In this document: positions 1 to 8,899 of the stretch, piece after piece
How the letters are laid out: the number at the start of each line of letters is the position of its first letter
Numbering within the stretch: position 1 is the stretch's first letter
Notes under the pieces: generated by a model
The model's database searches: none
What the model was told of the DNA's origin: nothing
What the model saw: the letters and a program-made list of their open reading frames with translations, nothing else
Made by a program: the position numbers and the translations under genes
Source: Sedimentisphaerales bacterium
Lineage (GTDB): Bacteria; Planctomycetota; Phycisphaerae; Sedimentisphaerales; Anaerohalosphaeraceae
Assembly (NCBI GenBank): GCA_016926155.1
Contig: JAFGPC010000038.1
Location: 1 to 37,288 of the forward strand
Direction of reading: 5' to 3'
DNA: 37,288 nucleotides

Positions 1-85
1 AGAGGGCGGGATTCGAACCCGCGGTAGGGACAAGCCCTACACAGCCTTTCCAAGGCTGCTCGATAAGCCACTCCGACACCTCTCC
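1..85 (-). tRNA. tRNA-Ser (anticodon GGA), 3' end cut by window edge
   Basis: Read on the minus strand, the sequence folds as a class II tRNA. The 5' acceptor strand is GGAGAGG and the 3' strand is present only as CCTCT. The anticodon stem CAGCC/GGCTG encloses the loop TTGGAAA, giving anticodon GGA, which decodes UCC and UCU. A long variable arm (GTAGGG/CCCTAC) is typical of serine tRNAs, and the T arm carries TTCGAAT. The last two acceptor bases and the discriminator lie before position 1. Confidence 0.95.
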
Positions 86-209
86 GGCCGGAAAGCCGGT
101 ATCTTAACAAGAATCCCGGACCGTGCAAGCGTTAATCCAAATGGTTCTTCCTTAATACCATGAGACTGTGAGATAGGTGATTTCAGCGGAAATGCCCGGA
201 TATTCGTGA

Positions 210-1112
210 TTATCGCGAAGATAACTGAGGCAAAAAGAATTCCCCCGGACCCAGACCAGGGGGATATGGCTCAGCAGTATCCACCTTCCAGATCACACGC
301 ATCGTCATCGTATCCTGAGGACTATATTTTTCCACATGCCCATCTGCAAAGGCAGCGTTGAGACACAATTGTAAATCGTCTTTGGTCAGGTCCTCCTCCT
401 CCTGACGTCTGGCCCAGAACGCCGACGACAACGGTGTACCCGGTGCTACGGAGGACCCTTTGATCTTCTCACAACTGGCAAATGACAAGCGGCTTCGGTG
501 GTGATCAAATCCAAAATAATCGGAGATCATCAGGGATCTGCCCGAATCATGCGAACGCGTCGGACCGCGAAACAGCCGTCCGCTCGGTTCAAGATAGCCC
601 ATATATCCCCAAAAGAAGCAATACGTTCCGCTGGCCGGGTCCAGTTGCGGTCCTGTCTCCGGATTGTCCCAGGTATCTCCTGCCTCCCATACATCTTGCA
701 GATATTTATACTTCTGCGGCGCATTGGGGCAATACAACATGGATGCATCTTCGATATACTCTGCCAGATATTCACCCATTGACCGATGCAATCGCGGCGA
801 ACGGGCCCGGTAACCGGTTAACATCATCGGCTCCTGCCAATTCCAATTGCTCGCACTGCCGATGGTCGCCACAGAATCGGGGAACCAGTCATCATGATCG
901 AAAGCAAATACACTCAGGCTACCGGTCGTTTGCCTTTGTCGGGATGCACCGAGAAGAGAGCCCGCCTGACGTTTGATCTTACTAAGGGAAGGGACCAGAA
1001 TGGCCATGAGCATGCTAATAATCGCAATCACAACCAGCAATTCGATGATAGTAAATCCCCGCTGCCGTAGATACGGCCGTTTATCCCCCATCCAAACGCG
1101 ACCGGTTCTCAT
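210..1112 (-). CDS. Prepilin-like protein with N-terminal methylation motif and C-terminal DG motif
   Basis: This 300-residue protein has a type IV prepilin N-terminus: a basic leader ending at Gly19, then FTIIELLVVIAIISML with Glu24 at the +5 position and a hydrophobic helix to about residue 43. The likely fate is export, cleavage by prepilin peptidase and membrane or pseudopilus association. Near the C-terminus (about 255-260) is AAFADGHV, as in the planctomycete 'H-X9-DG' prepilin families. The middle is rich in Trp, Tyr and Asp. The ATG at 1112 was preferred over a TTG at 1148 because GGAAAGG lies about six bases upstream and it leaves a normal leader length. The gene is monocistronic, with a strong promoter at 1157-1184. 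Which substrate or surface structure it serves is unknown. Confidence 0.85.
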   Translation of the reverse strand: MRTGRVWMGDKRPYLRQRGFTIIELLVVIAIISMLMAILVPSLSKIKRQAGSLLGASRQRQTTGSLSVFAFDHDDWFPDSVATIGSASNWNWQEPMMLTGYRARSPRLHRSMGEYLAEYIEDASMLYCPNAPQKYKYLQDVWEAGDTWDNPETGPQLDPASGTYCFFWGYMGYLEPSGRLFRGPTRSHDSGRSLMISDYFGFDHHRSRLSFASCEKIKGSSVAPGTPLSSAFWARRQEEEDLTKDDLQLCLNAAFADGHVEKYSPQDTMTMRVIWKVDTAEPYPPGLGPGEFFLPQLSSR

Positions 1113-1156
1113 CAAACGCCTTTCCTTATCGGCTGATGAATCTCCCAAACAATTAT

Positions 1157-1184
1157 ATTATACAACTTTACAACATATCGTCAA
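1157..1184 (-). promoter_or_regulatory. Sigma-70-type promoter of the 210-1112 prepilin-like gene
   Basis: On the minus strand, TTGACG (1184-1179) and TATAAT (1162-1157) are separated by 16 bases, very close to the vegetative consensus. The expected start is near 1150, giving a leader of roughly 38 bases. A short inverted repeat (AGGAG/CTCCT, 1184-1198) abuts the -35 box and might be a regulatory site. Confidence 0.6.
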
Positions 1185-1241
1185 GGAGGTTGACTCCTAC
1201 GGATACTTTTATTTATTCTTTCCTTTCCGCGCCTGCGCTAA

Positions 1242-4200
1242 TTATTCCCCTTCCACCATTATATTGACAATCGTTGATTCCACCACCGAGTCATCCACAC
1301 AAATAGCCCTTGCCCGGATTCGATGCCGACCCTTGTAATGATAATACCACATCTGTCGCCATCCATCGTCAGGAGTATCATCACTTCCAATGAATTGCCC
1401 GTTTACGAGAAATTCAATCCGTTGGACAACACCATCCGGATCTTCTACCTCTGCTTCTAGTGGAATTGTTTCCTGGGCATATGGCAGAACCTGACCGTTC
1501 TCCGGTACAATGATTCCCACAGTAGGAAAATTTCTAGCCCATGGCAGGACCTTCAACCACTCCTCGGCAAGACTTGCCAGATCAGCAAGGCCAACCCGTC
1601 CATCAAAATTTGTATCATGCCGAAATGGCCATTCACTCATACTCGCAAAGGCAGTTCCCCCATGCGCCCCGGCATTGACCCGGCCGCCATTGGGCATCCG
1701 TTCATGGGCCGGATAGATCCGCGGATCCCCTGTATCCAGAGCTACACTGTTTTGTAAGTCAAGAATCCATTCCCCGGTGGAAGGTTTGTACCTGCCACGT
1801 CGGCTCAGCATATGATAATCCCCATTTCCCTCGTCAACAAACAACGGAGGGGGCAGCGGCCCGGCAAACATCGAGGTAAAGATGCTGAAGCGTGCCGTGG
1901 CGCCTTCCAGATCCCCATCCCGGTTGTTATGAAATACACAGTTACTAATGTCCGGGCGGCAGTCTTCATACGCCGCGATTCCGAACTGATTGGTTACAAT
2001 ACTCAAGTGAGTCAGCGTGGGAGAACTAAAATTGATCGAAACAGCCATAGCGCTTTTGTGAATGATGAAATTACGAAGAATCGATGCTCGCCCTTCTCCG
2101 CTGTGCATTGTCACGGCATCCTGATTCCCCGCCTCGAGGATCGCGGCATCGGCGGCACTTTGCACCGTGATTGCCTTGCCCTCAAAGTCAATTGCCTCTG
2201 GATATACTCCCGGCCAGACCAGAACTACATCTCCATCATGGCTATGATCGATCCCCCTTTGAATGTGCTTAAAAGCAGTTTCCTGGCTCAAGCCATCGTT
2301 TGTATCATCCCCATTCACAACATCCACATGCCAAACGACAATGCCGCGGCCCTTGCTGGCCTGGATCGTATTTCCATAGGCTCCCATATTGATCCGTCCG
2401 CCATTGGGCAGCGGCTCCTTTTCGAAGGAATCGTCTGGATTTCCCGCATCGATACAGGGACTGTGCTGCTGGTCAATCACCCAATCGCCGGTAATCGTGT
2501 CATACCGGCCATAGACACTTTGCAGATGATAATCCGGTAAAGCACGAGGAGCAAATAAAGGTTCAGCACTGATATTGCCCGTACCTGGATATCCATCCTG
2601 AACATCCGTAAACGTCACTGGACTGTTGCTGTAGGGATCCACCAGTAAAATCTGTAATTCATCATTGTAATACACAATGGAATTGCGAACGCGAACATCA
2701 TAGCTACCGGCTTGAATACCACCGCCCCGAGGTGCAAACGCCTGCCCAACCAGAATATTATTCGCTACAGTGCAGTTAATGACATCGACATGGCGTATAC
2801 CCTGTGATGGATCACCTCCAACACCGTTTCCGGGTTCTGCTATCCCGTAGACGATATCATCCCAGGATCGAGCCATTAATCCGCCGCCTTCAATAGCGAC
2901 ATTGTACGCTAGAATGCAGTTTTGAATCACTATATGAGATGCCGGACCGTCTATATAAATACCCCCGCCCAGAACCACATCCGGCAGTTCGGAAGAGTCG
3001 ACCCCCTGCCAGTAATTATTATTAAACCGGATCTCCGAGTTGGTAATCTTCGGACTGCTCTGATGACAGTAAATTCCCCCACCCAGAACGAATCCTATTC
3101 CATAATTGGCCTCGATCCTGCAATTATTGATAGTGGCTTCACTGTTTCGCAACAGAGCGATTCCTCCGCCGCCGGCTGCCAGAATCGGGCCGACATCCAT
3201 CCGGGAATCCACAGAGCAATTCATAACGCGACAGCGAACAATCCGTGGATCACTGTTCACGCAACCGATCCCCCCTCCCAGTTGAGCCGAACAGTCTTCA
3301 ACGACACAATCCACAATGGTTGGAGAGGCGTATTCGCAATAGATTCCTCCGCCGATCGGATACCGTCCATGGCGCACCCAGCCCTGTTCCTCGCCGGGAA
3401 TGTCCCCTCCGGCATTCTGCAGGGGCATGGAACCGTTGCGAATGGTAAATCCTCGCAATACCGAATCGGATCCTTCGTCATTATGGAAATGGAATCCACG
3501 ATGCGGTGTTATTGAGCCGGAGCCGGATCCGGATCCGGCAGCAGCACAATCGATGATCGTTGAATCCGGTCCGTCCGTGGCGACCACGGTGATAGCCTTG
3601 CCCAGGAAATCAATGTCACGGTTTCCTTTTCCACTATATGTTCCCGGAGCCACGGCGATTACATCCCCATCCCCGGTCGCATCAATCGCATCCTGAATCG
3701 TCGAAAAATCCTCCGGCACATAAATCGTCGTCGGTGGTGACTCTAACACAACATGGAGATTATCAAGAAACGCTTCATCCGCTTGAAACGAGATATAACA
3801 GGTGCCTTCTTCTGAAACGACATCCACTGAATGATGCCCCACATCGACAAAAACGGGTAGAGTCCAGTTCTGGCCGTCATATGAAAGGCGGTAGCTCATG
3901 TATCCCCGGGCGGCAGCATCGGACGCCAGTATTCCATGAAAACTGAAGGCGTCAAACTCGATGAAGCCTTTTACTGTCCGCGTTCCCTGTGCAGGCCCAA
4001 GCGGAAAACAATAATTCAAGTGAGCCGGGACACCATCAAAGCCCTGAAACAAAAGGACGGGCAACGGCCATTCCGGCTGATCCATTGCAATACTTGGCTC
4101 ATGGCCTATGTAACTTAGATAAGGTTCTGGTGGAGGAAACGCACCGGCCGGCCAGAATACGGAATGACTATAACTGTCATCCATCGCCTTATGTGTGCTG

Positions 4201-4313
4201 AAATCATCGGTGTATTCATAGGACCACTGTGCCGAAACTATGCCTGATATCGATAACAGGATGATCACTAACAACGTAACTTTCGATATTCTTACCCTCG
4301 CTTCCATCATCAT
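1242..4313 (-). CDS. Secreted protein with two right-handed parallel beta-helix domains, half-dockerin motif and Ig-like C-terminus
   Basis: About 1023 residues. The signal peptide (hydrophobic VTLLVIILLSISGIVSA, cut near residue 28) is followed by an unrecognised N-terminal domain (about 29-190). The first beta-helix starts near 195 with VPEDFSTIQDAID and GDGDVIAVAPGTY, and the second near 665 with HDGDVVLVWPGVYPEAI. Each helix ends in a matching cap (D.GDP/D.GNP...PNGGR.N.GA.G.T). A single dockerin-like motif (DTNFDGRVGLADLASLAEEW) lies near 900-920, and an Ig-like region at about 930-1023 ends the protein. Such proteins often bind or cleave polysaccharides, but no catalytic site was assigned. 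Three consecutive ATGs (4313, 4310, 4307) follow GGAG. An upstream ATG at 4349 lacks a good ribosome site. The gene sits directly behind the sigma factor gene, so co-transcription is likely. Confidence 0.85.
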   Translation of the reverse strand: MMMEARVRISKVTLLVIILLSISGIVSAQWSYEYTDDFSTHKAMDDSYSHSVFWPAGAFPPPEPYLSYIGHEPSIAMDQPEWPLPVLLFQGFDGVPAHLNYCFPLGPAQGTRTVKGFIEFDAFSFHGILASDAAARGYMSYRLSYDGQNWTLPVFVDVGHHSVDVVSEEGTCYISFQADEAFLDNLHVVLESPPTTIYVPEDFSTIQDAIDATGDGDVIAVAPGTYSGKGNRDIDFLGKAITVVATDGPDSTIIDCAAAGSGSGSGSITPHRGFHFHNDEGSDSVLRGFTIRNGSMPLQNAGGDIPGEEQGWVRHGRYPIGGGIYCEYASPTIVDCVVEDCSAQLGGGIGCVNSDPRIVRCRVMNCSVDSRMDVGPILAAGGGGIALLRNSEATINNCRIEANYGIGFVLGGGIYCHQSSPKITNSEIRFNNNYWQGVDSSELPDVVLGGGIYIDGPASHIVIQNCILAYNVAIEGGGLMARSWDDIVYGIAEPGNGVGGDPSQGIRHVDVINCTVANNILVGQAFAPRGGGIQAGSYDVRVRNSIVYYNDELQILLVDPYSNSPVTFTDVQDGYPGTGNISAEPLFAPRALPDYHLQSVYGRYDTITGDWVIDQQHSPCIDAGNPDDSFEKEPLPNGGRINMGAYGNTIQASKGRGIVVWHVDVVNGDDTNDGLSQETAFKHIQRGIDHSHDGDVVLVWPGVYPEAIDFEGKAITVQSAADAAILEAGNQDAVTMHSGEGRASILRNFIIHKSAMAVSINFSSPTLTHLSIVTNQFGIAAYEDCRPDISNCVFHNNRDGDLEGATARFSIFTSMFAGPLPPPLFVDEGNGDYHMLSRRGRYKPSTGEWILDLQNSVALDTGDPRIYPAHERMPNGGRVNAGAHGGTAFASMSEWPFRHDTNFDGRVGLADLASLAEEWLKVLPWARNFPTVGIIVPENGQVLPYAQETIPLEAEVEDPDGVVQRIEFLVNGQFIGSDDTPDDGWRQMWYYHYKGRHRIRARAICVDDSVVESTIVNIMVEGE
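3514..3538 (-). repeat. Short GAGCCG/GATCCG hexamer repeat coding for a Gly-Ser linker
   Basis: Four near-identical hexamers (two GAGCCG, two GATCCG on the plus strand) encode a GSGSGSG stretch inside the first beta-helix domain of the 1242-4313 protein. It reads as a flexible loop inserted between helix rungs. Repeats of this kind can change copy number without breaking the frame. Confidence 0.6.
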
Positions 4314-4353
4314 TTCTCCAAAGATTTTGTTCTCGCTTCCGCTGATCATTACC

Positions 4354-6210
4354 CTATTTTGTCATAGAAGCCTGCAGCACTTCCATAATCCATAACGTGT
4401 GTAATTCTCCTTGCGAGTCTAGCGATTGAGACACATAGGGGATTCGTACGGCATCCGGTCGTGGCTCATCGTGATAATGGAACTCTATTTGCCCTTCGAA
4501 TCCATTGCCTGTGATAGTAATCTCTTCCACAAGATCGCTCTGCAGACCGATTCTATATCCAAGTGAAATATCTTTCTCAGTGAGGATCACTTCCACAATC
4601 GCTTCGTCGATTCTTCTTGTTGAAAAGGGAATTTGATACAATGCCGCATCACGACGAACCATGTCGATTGTATGCAATCCCATCCAGGGACGCGACAGTC
4701 CCCGAAGCAGACTGCCGGGTGATAACGCTAGGCTTGATCCTGTTTCATCACGCAGGTATCCCCATTGCGGTGTATCCACTAGATAGAGATCCCCGATATG
4801 GATCTGCAGCCAGGCAGGATGCCGATTTTTCATAGCATATAGGAATGGAATCTGTCCATAGCCGGATACATCTTTACCAGCCACCTGCCCAGTAATATTG
4901 AAGGTTGTCCAGCCGCGTTGATGCATTTTATCCCGCCGATCTACAACAGGTGTCCCGGCCGGCCAGACAAACTGGAAATATTCCTCTTCCAGGATATTTT
5001 CATGACGGGCCACCTGGGTAATGTCGGACTCCCGTGCGTCATGGGAAGCAATAACCAGCAGACCGTCACGACGCATCGGCAGGAATTGGGCGGGTTTGGG
5101 TTGCCCGGTCAATCCTTGAGCCTGGTTTAAAAATGTCTGGAAGGTAGGTGGGTCGGTCGGCAACTGCATCACCGAGAGATCTTCATTATACCATCTCCAG
5201 TTGTCCTGATAGAGTATTTCTCTTCGAACATCATAATGGTAATTCACCAACTCATTCTGCAATGCGACACAAGCTTCCCGACCGGCTGAGTCTTGTACGG
5301 TCTGACGCAACATGACCGCCCCACCCGGTCCATCCGGAAAAAAGTACCAGGACTGATCCGGCTCCGCCTTTATCGTTTTGATAGGGGCTGTCGTTCTAAT
5401 CGGGATATTCGGTTCTATCACAGTTGCACCATTTGAAATATCCGACGAGGGATGATTCATTACCACCCCAGTACCGATGACCCCGGCAGTCATGACAGTC
5501 ACAGCGGCTCCTTTGCTTAGAACTGTTGCGGCCACAGCCGCCCCCAGACCTACCTGCGTTGCGGCTGCCGAGATGGTTAACTGTGCGGCCGCCACCTCCG
5601 ATGAGGCTGTCATTTTCCCGAACATGACCAGCACCATCATCAGGGCCCCCTTGCCCAGGCCCTCTTTGGACAATTGTTTTCGCAGGGCCCGCTTGGCCCG
5701 CAAAAACAACATCTGCGCTGCGAACTGATTACAGTTCAATACCTCGGCGATCTCCGCGTAACTCATCTCTTCATAACATCGCATACTCAAAATGGCCCGG
5801 TGCCGTGGCTTGAGCCCCTGCATCGCACGGGAAATGATTTGCCGCAGTTCCTGGCTCAGCAGGTTTTCCAGGCCCTGCTGCTGTTCTTGAGACACCCCTC
5901 CGAAGCCAATTTCCTCGATCCGCGGACCGTTGTGTTTTCGCTCGTTGCGGTGATGACGATGAAGCTTGTTAGTGGCGATGCCGTAGAGCCACGGCCAGAA
6001 CTTGTCTGCCTGCTTGAGCTTGCCGATGATCCGCAGCATCTCCAGGATGCTCTCCTGTACGATATCGGCCGTCAGGTCCTCCTGGAGGGTCATACGGTAA
6101 ACGTGGCTTCTCAGCCGAGGTGTAGCGATCTCAGCAAGCCTGTGCAGGGATTCGGTGTTGCCCGATTGGGCTTGGCGAATCAACAGGATGGTATCGGTCG
6201 TTTTCGACAT
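4354..6210 (-). CDS. ECF-type sigma factor fused to a hydrophobic region and a large extracytoplasmic domain
   Basis: The 618-residue protein begins with sigma-70 region 2 (about 15-95, with DLTADIVQESILEMLR and FWPWLYGIATNKLHRHHR). Region 4 follows at about 120-180 (LKPRHRAILSMRCYEEMSYA plus a helix-turn-helix). It should direct RNA polymerase to a small regulon. An Ala/Gly-rich hydrophobic stretch (about 187-251) could cross the membrane once or twice. The last 365 residues, rich in Trp and Pro, match no domain I recognise and would lie outside the membrane. Ordinary ECF factors are about 200 residues and rely on a separate anti-sigma factor. None is seen here, so the fused part may do the sensing. 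The ATG at 6210 was chosen over a GTG at 6231 because it gives the usual region 2 N-terminus; neither has a strong ribosome site. The beta-helix gene follows at once. Confidence 0.85.
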   Translation of the reverse strand: MSKTTDTILLIRQAQSGNTESLHRLAEIATPRLRSHVYRMTLQEDLTADIVQESILEMLRIIGKLKQADKFWPWLYGIATNKLHRHHRNERKHNGPRIEEIGFGGVSQEQQQGLENLLSQELRQIISRAMQGLKPRHRAILSMRCYEEMSYAEIAEVLNCNQFAAQMLFLRAKRALRKQLSKEGLGKGALMMVLVMFGKMTASSEVAAAQLTISAAATQVGLGAAVAATVLSKGAAVTVMTAGVIGTGVVMNHPSSDISNGATVIEPNIPIRTTAPIKTIKAEPDQSWYFFPDGPGGAVMLRQTVQDSAGREACVALQNELVNYHYDVRREILYQDNWRWYNEDLSVMQLPTDPPTFQTFLNQAQGLTGQPKPAQFLPMRRDGLLVIASHDARESDITQVARHENILEEEYFQFVWPAGTPVVDRRDKMHQRGWTTFNITGQVAGKDVSGYGQIPFLYAMKNRHPAWLQIHIGDLYLVDTPQWGYLRDETGSSLALSPGSLLRGLSRPWMGLHTIDMVRRDAALYQIPFSTRRIDEAIVEVILTEKDISLGYRIGLQSDLVEEITITGNGFEGQIEFHYHDEPRPDAVRIPYVSQSLDSQGELHTLWIMEVLQASMTK

Positions 6211-6298
6211 AAGTCTATACTCTAGTGCCACTCGGAAAGATCAATACCACGGTTTTTCTGCGTTAAATATAATTATATCGTAAAATTACCACATTTTT

Positions 6299-6312
6299 CA
6301 GGCAAAAACCTG
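6299..6312. repeat. Copy 1 of a 14-base hairpin-forming repeat
   Basis: CAGGCAAAAACCTG (stem CAGG/CCTG, loop CAAAAA) occurs here in the 291-base AT-rich gap upstream of the sigma factor gene, and identically at 36422-36435 at the end of the hydrolase gene. The gap otherwise holds a minus-strand TATAAT without a clear -35 box. The repeat may be chance. Confidence 0.4.
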
Positions 6313-6501
6313 TCATAGGACTGTTTCTAGCCATTCAACATCCCTACTAGATTTATATAGAATCGAATATGGGGATTATGGGGATCAAAAGGACAATCCC
6401 TCTCGCCTGGGACATCGCTTTTGAATAACAGAATAATGGATTGACTTTTTCCCAATACAGGCAAAGTAGGAAGCCGGCGTTTCCTGATGCCTATTGTATT
6501 C

Positions 6502-7302
6502 CTACTGTTGAATATGGAAAAGGAGGCGGCAAAGACTGGAAACCATGAAGATCAAAGCGCTTACAATGACCGTACAAGCTCCTGTGGGAAGGTTGAGGTA
6601 GTAGGAAACTAAAAAACCAAGCAGGGTAGACAAAATGCCAAAACCAATCGCCGCAATAACGACCGCTTTATAGCCACGGCAAACCTGATAAGCCGCCGCG
6701 GCCGGACAAACCAGCAAACTGAACAGCAACAATCCCCCCACTGCTTTCAGGTTGATTGCCAGAATCAATCCACAAAAACAGAGGAACAGACAATAGACGA
6801 AATTGGTATACAGGCTTGTGGCTGCCGCAAGAGAACGACTGAATAAAATCGCCTGTAATTCCTTGTTGAATAATAACACAAAAAGCCCCAGAAAAAAAGT
6901 AACAACACCGGTAACCAGAACGGTATTCCAGTCGGCAAAAAGAATATTTCCCCAAAGTAAGGATAATATCTCAGCCCGACTGTCTTGCTCCAGCCCCACT
7001 GCGAGAAAGACAAGTCCCATCATAAGCGACAGAAGAATGGCCTGGCCGCTGTTGGCATCCAGGTTTTTCCGGTTTGACGGAACAAACGCTACTCCCGCGG
7101 AACCAACCATAGACAGTAACAGAGCGCCCAAGGTCGGACTTACGTTCATCAGCGAAGCGTAGACAGCTCCAACCATTGCCGAGTGAGAGATACATACCCC
7201 AATAAACGGCATACGCATCCCTACAATAAATACGCCCAATAGACCGATGCCAATCCCCGCAAAAGCCGCTGTGATCATAATTGGAACAAAGAAGGTATCC
7301 AT
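6502..7302 (-). CDS. Zinc/manganese-type ABC transporter permease (ABC-3 family)
   Basis: This 266-residue, strongly hydrophobic protein has about seven to eight predicted membrane spans. It shows the family pattern of ZnuB/MntB/TroC permeases, including PFIGVCISHSAMVGAVYA near the N-terminus and KAVGGLLLFSLLVCPAAAAY in the second half. It would form the membrane channel of a high-affinity metal importer with the ATPase and binding protein encoded just upstream. It starts four bases after the ATPase stop, consistent with translational coupling. Sequence alone does not separate zinc from manganese or iron. Zinc is favoured by the general ZnuABC resemblance, so I give no gene symbol. Confidence 0.9.
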   Translation of the reverse strand: MDTFFVPIMITAAFAGIGIGLLGVFIVGMRMPFIGVCISHSAMVGAVYASLMNVSPTLGALLLSMVGSAGVAFVPSNRKNLDANSGQAILLSLMMGLVFLAVGLEQDSRAEILSLLWGNILFADWNTVLVTGVVTFFLGLFVLLFNKELQAILFSRSLAAATSLYTNFVYCLFLCFCGLILAINLKAVGGLLLFSLLVCPAAAAYQVCRGYKAVVIAAIGFGILSTLLGFLVSYYLNLPTGACTVIVSALIFMVSSLCRLLFHIQQ

Positions 7303-7306
7303 AAAT

Positions 7307-8065
7307 TCAAACCGGCTCCTCTAAGTCGGATGGAAACCAAATCCGGCGGGCAATCGTGGAATTAATAATCTGCTCTCGAAGGCCATCGGCAACGATTCGT
7401 CCCCTGTCAAGAAGGACCAGCCGTTGACAGGAAGTTGGAATCAGGTCCACCTCGTGGGATATCAATATAATGGTGATCGAATTCTCTTCAAAAAGGCAGT
7501 CTATGATCTCCCGAAGTTGTCGTTTCCATTTTGGATCCAGGTTGGCTCCGGGTTCATCCATAAAAATGAAATGAGGTTCGGCCGTCATGGCACGGGCGAT
7601 CAAGGTTTTCTGCTGCTGACCGCCGGATAGCGAGCGAAAGGTCTGGTGTCGACGCTCATACAGCCCCATCCGTTCGATCCAAAAATCCACCCGTTCATAA
7701 TCCGTTTGATTCAGTGGGTGAAGAAACGGCTTCAATCCGTTTCGCCCCATGGCCACAACTTCCCGCACTGTAAACGGCAAATGAGCGTTGTATTCATTCT
7801 GCTGAGGGATATAGCCAATGTGTCTGCGATACCGAGCTAAACCCAATAGATCATATCTGGATATTCGCTGATTGTTAAGGTGCACTACCCCCTGATTGGG
7901 TCGGATTAAACCGCAACTCAGTTTTAAAAATGTGGTTTTACCGGCACCATTAGGTCCGATCAGACCAACGAATTGACCTGCAGGTATGGCCAAATGTTCG
8001 ATTTGCAGGATCTTACACTGACCACGCTTGATACATATATTCGACAATGTAATGGCGTTTTCCAT
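7307..8065 (-). CDS. Zinc/manganese-type ABC transporter ATP-binding protein
   Basis: This is a complete ABC ATPase of 252 residues. Walker A is GPNGAGKTT (37-45), the Q-loop is near 88-89 (IPQQN), the signature is LSGGQ (146-150), Walker B is FIFMDE (166-171) and the H-loop histidine is 204 (LISHEVD). Length and pattern fit the ZnuC/MntA group, which energises metal import through the membrane-embedded permease. It lies three bases after the binding-protein gene and four before the permease gene, so the three cistrons almost certainly form one transporter. Confidence 0.92.
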   Translation of the reverse strand: MENAITLSNICIKRGQCKILQIEHLAIPAGQFVGLIGPNGAGKTTFLKLSCGLIRPNQGVVHLNNQRISRYDLLGLARYRRHIGYIPQQNEYNAHLPFTVREVVAMGRNGLKPFLHPLNQTDYERVDFWIERMGLYERRHQTFRSLSGGQQQKTLIARAMTAEPHFIFMDEPGANLDPKWKRQLREIIDCLFEENSITIILISHEVDLIPTSCQRLVLLDRGRIVADGLREQIINSTIARRIWFPSDLEEPV

Positions 8066-8068
8066 ACC

Positions 8069-8899
8069 TCACATATGCTGTGCCAACAACTGATCCAGAT
8101 TAAACTCCAACAGTTGTTCAAATGCATTTTCATGATACTCTATCGTATCCGGGAAATTGCTGAACACCACCAGTCTGCCGTTGAGATGTTGGGCGATGTT
8201 TCGAGGTAGTTCCGTACCCTCCTGAGCATTGGCAATTACAATCTGTACCTCCTTTTCACGAGCCAAACGAAGGCATGATTCAATTTCCGAGGGTGTCATG
8301 ACCTCAGCGCTGCGAAAGGTGGCCACAACTTCCAGACCAAGCCATCGGACAAAATCGGCCTGATGGTGCGATGCGATTACACTGACACCAAGCATATCCG
8401 ATTCTTTAACACGTATATGTATCCGATCCGAGATTTCGGCAAGTCGGCGTTCCAAATGGCGATAGTTCTCCTGGCAATCTTGCGATCGGCCCGGTACATG
8501 TTTCTCTAAAAATGGAACAATTTCTCGACAAGCTTCCAGATAAGTCTGGGGAATACACATTCCCGAACGGCCTGTAATCGATATAATCGGGCCGTTGATG
8601 CGATTTAATTTTTCATCCAATCCCGCCTGAAAATCAAAACGAAACAGGATTTTACTATCGAGTAATGAACGGATCTGCTCCGGTGACAAATCAAAATGTC
8701 CGGGACACATTCCGGGTGGAGCCAGACAAAAAACTTCTGTCGCTCCACACAAATCTCTTATGGCCGACTGTAAATAGGTATTGGTTACCGAAATCTCAGC
8801 GGCTGGATACGAATCCTGTTTTGTACGACAACCAATAACCAATACAAGATAAACAAAAATAAAACTCCAAAGGATTCTTCGGATCATTCTGTAACTCAT
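8069..8899 (-). CDS. Metal-binding lipoprotein of the ABC importer (ZnuA/TroA family)
   Basis: The protein has 276 residues. A short basic N-terminus and hydrophobic segment end in the lipobox VIGC (Cys24), so it should be a lipid-anchored extracytoplasmic receptor. CPGHFD places the likely first metal ligand at His68. SHHQADFVRWLGLE gives His178/His179 in the family's second-lobe motif, and Glu227 (NAQEG) is a candidate fourth ligand. The usual 'PHxW' histidine in between is not evident; that region reads SGMCIP with Cys115. The acidic/His-rich loop of classical ZnuA is absent. The ATG overlaps the stop of the preceding pseudopilin gene by four bases (ATGA), which indicates coupled translation. 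Confidence 0.88.
   Translation of the reverse strand: MSYRMIRRILWSFIFVYLVLVIGCRTKQDSYPAAEISVTNTYLQSAIRDLCGATEVFCLAPPGMCPGHFDLSPEQIRSLLDSKILFRFDFQAGLDEKLNRINGPIISITGRSGMCIPQTYLEACREIVPFLEKHVPGRSQDCQENYRHLERRLAEISDRIHIRVKESDMLGVSVIASHHQADFVRWLGLEVVATFRSAEVMTPSEIESCLRLAREKEVQIVIANAQEGTELPRNIAQHLNGRLVVFSNFPDTIEYHENAFEQLLEFNLDQLLAQHM

Noticed and set aside
1184-1198. Inverted repeat AGGAG/CTCCT as a terminator
   Set aside because: There is no T tract in either direction; it borders the -35 box of the promoter.
1812-2540. 242-residue plus-strand open frame
   Set aside because: Antisense to the beta-helix gene, composition unlike a protein.
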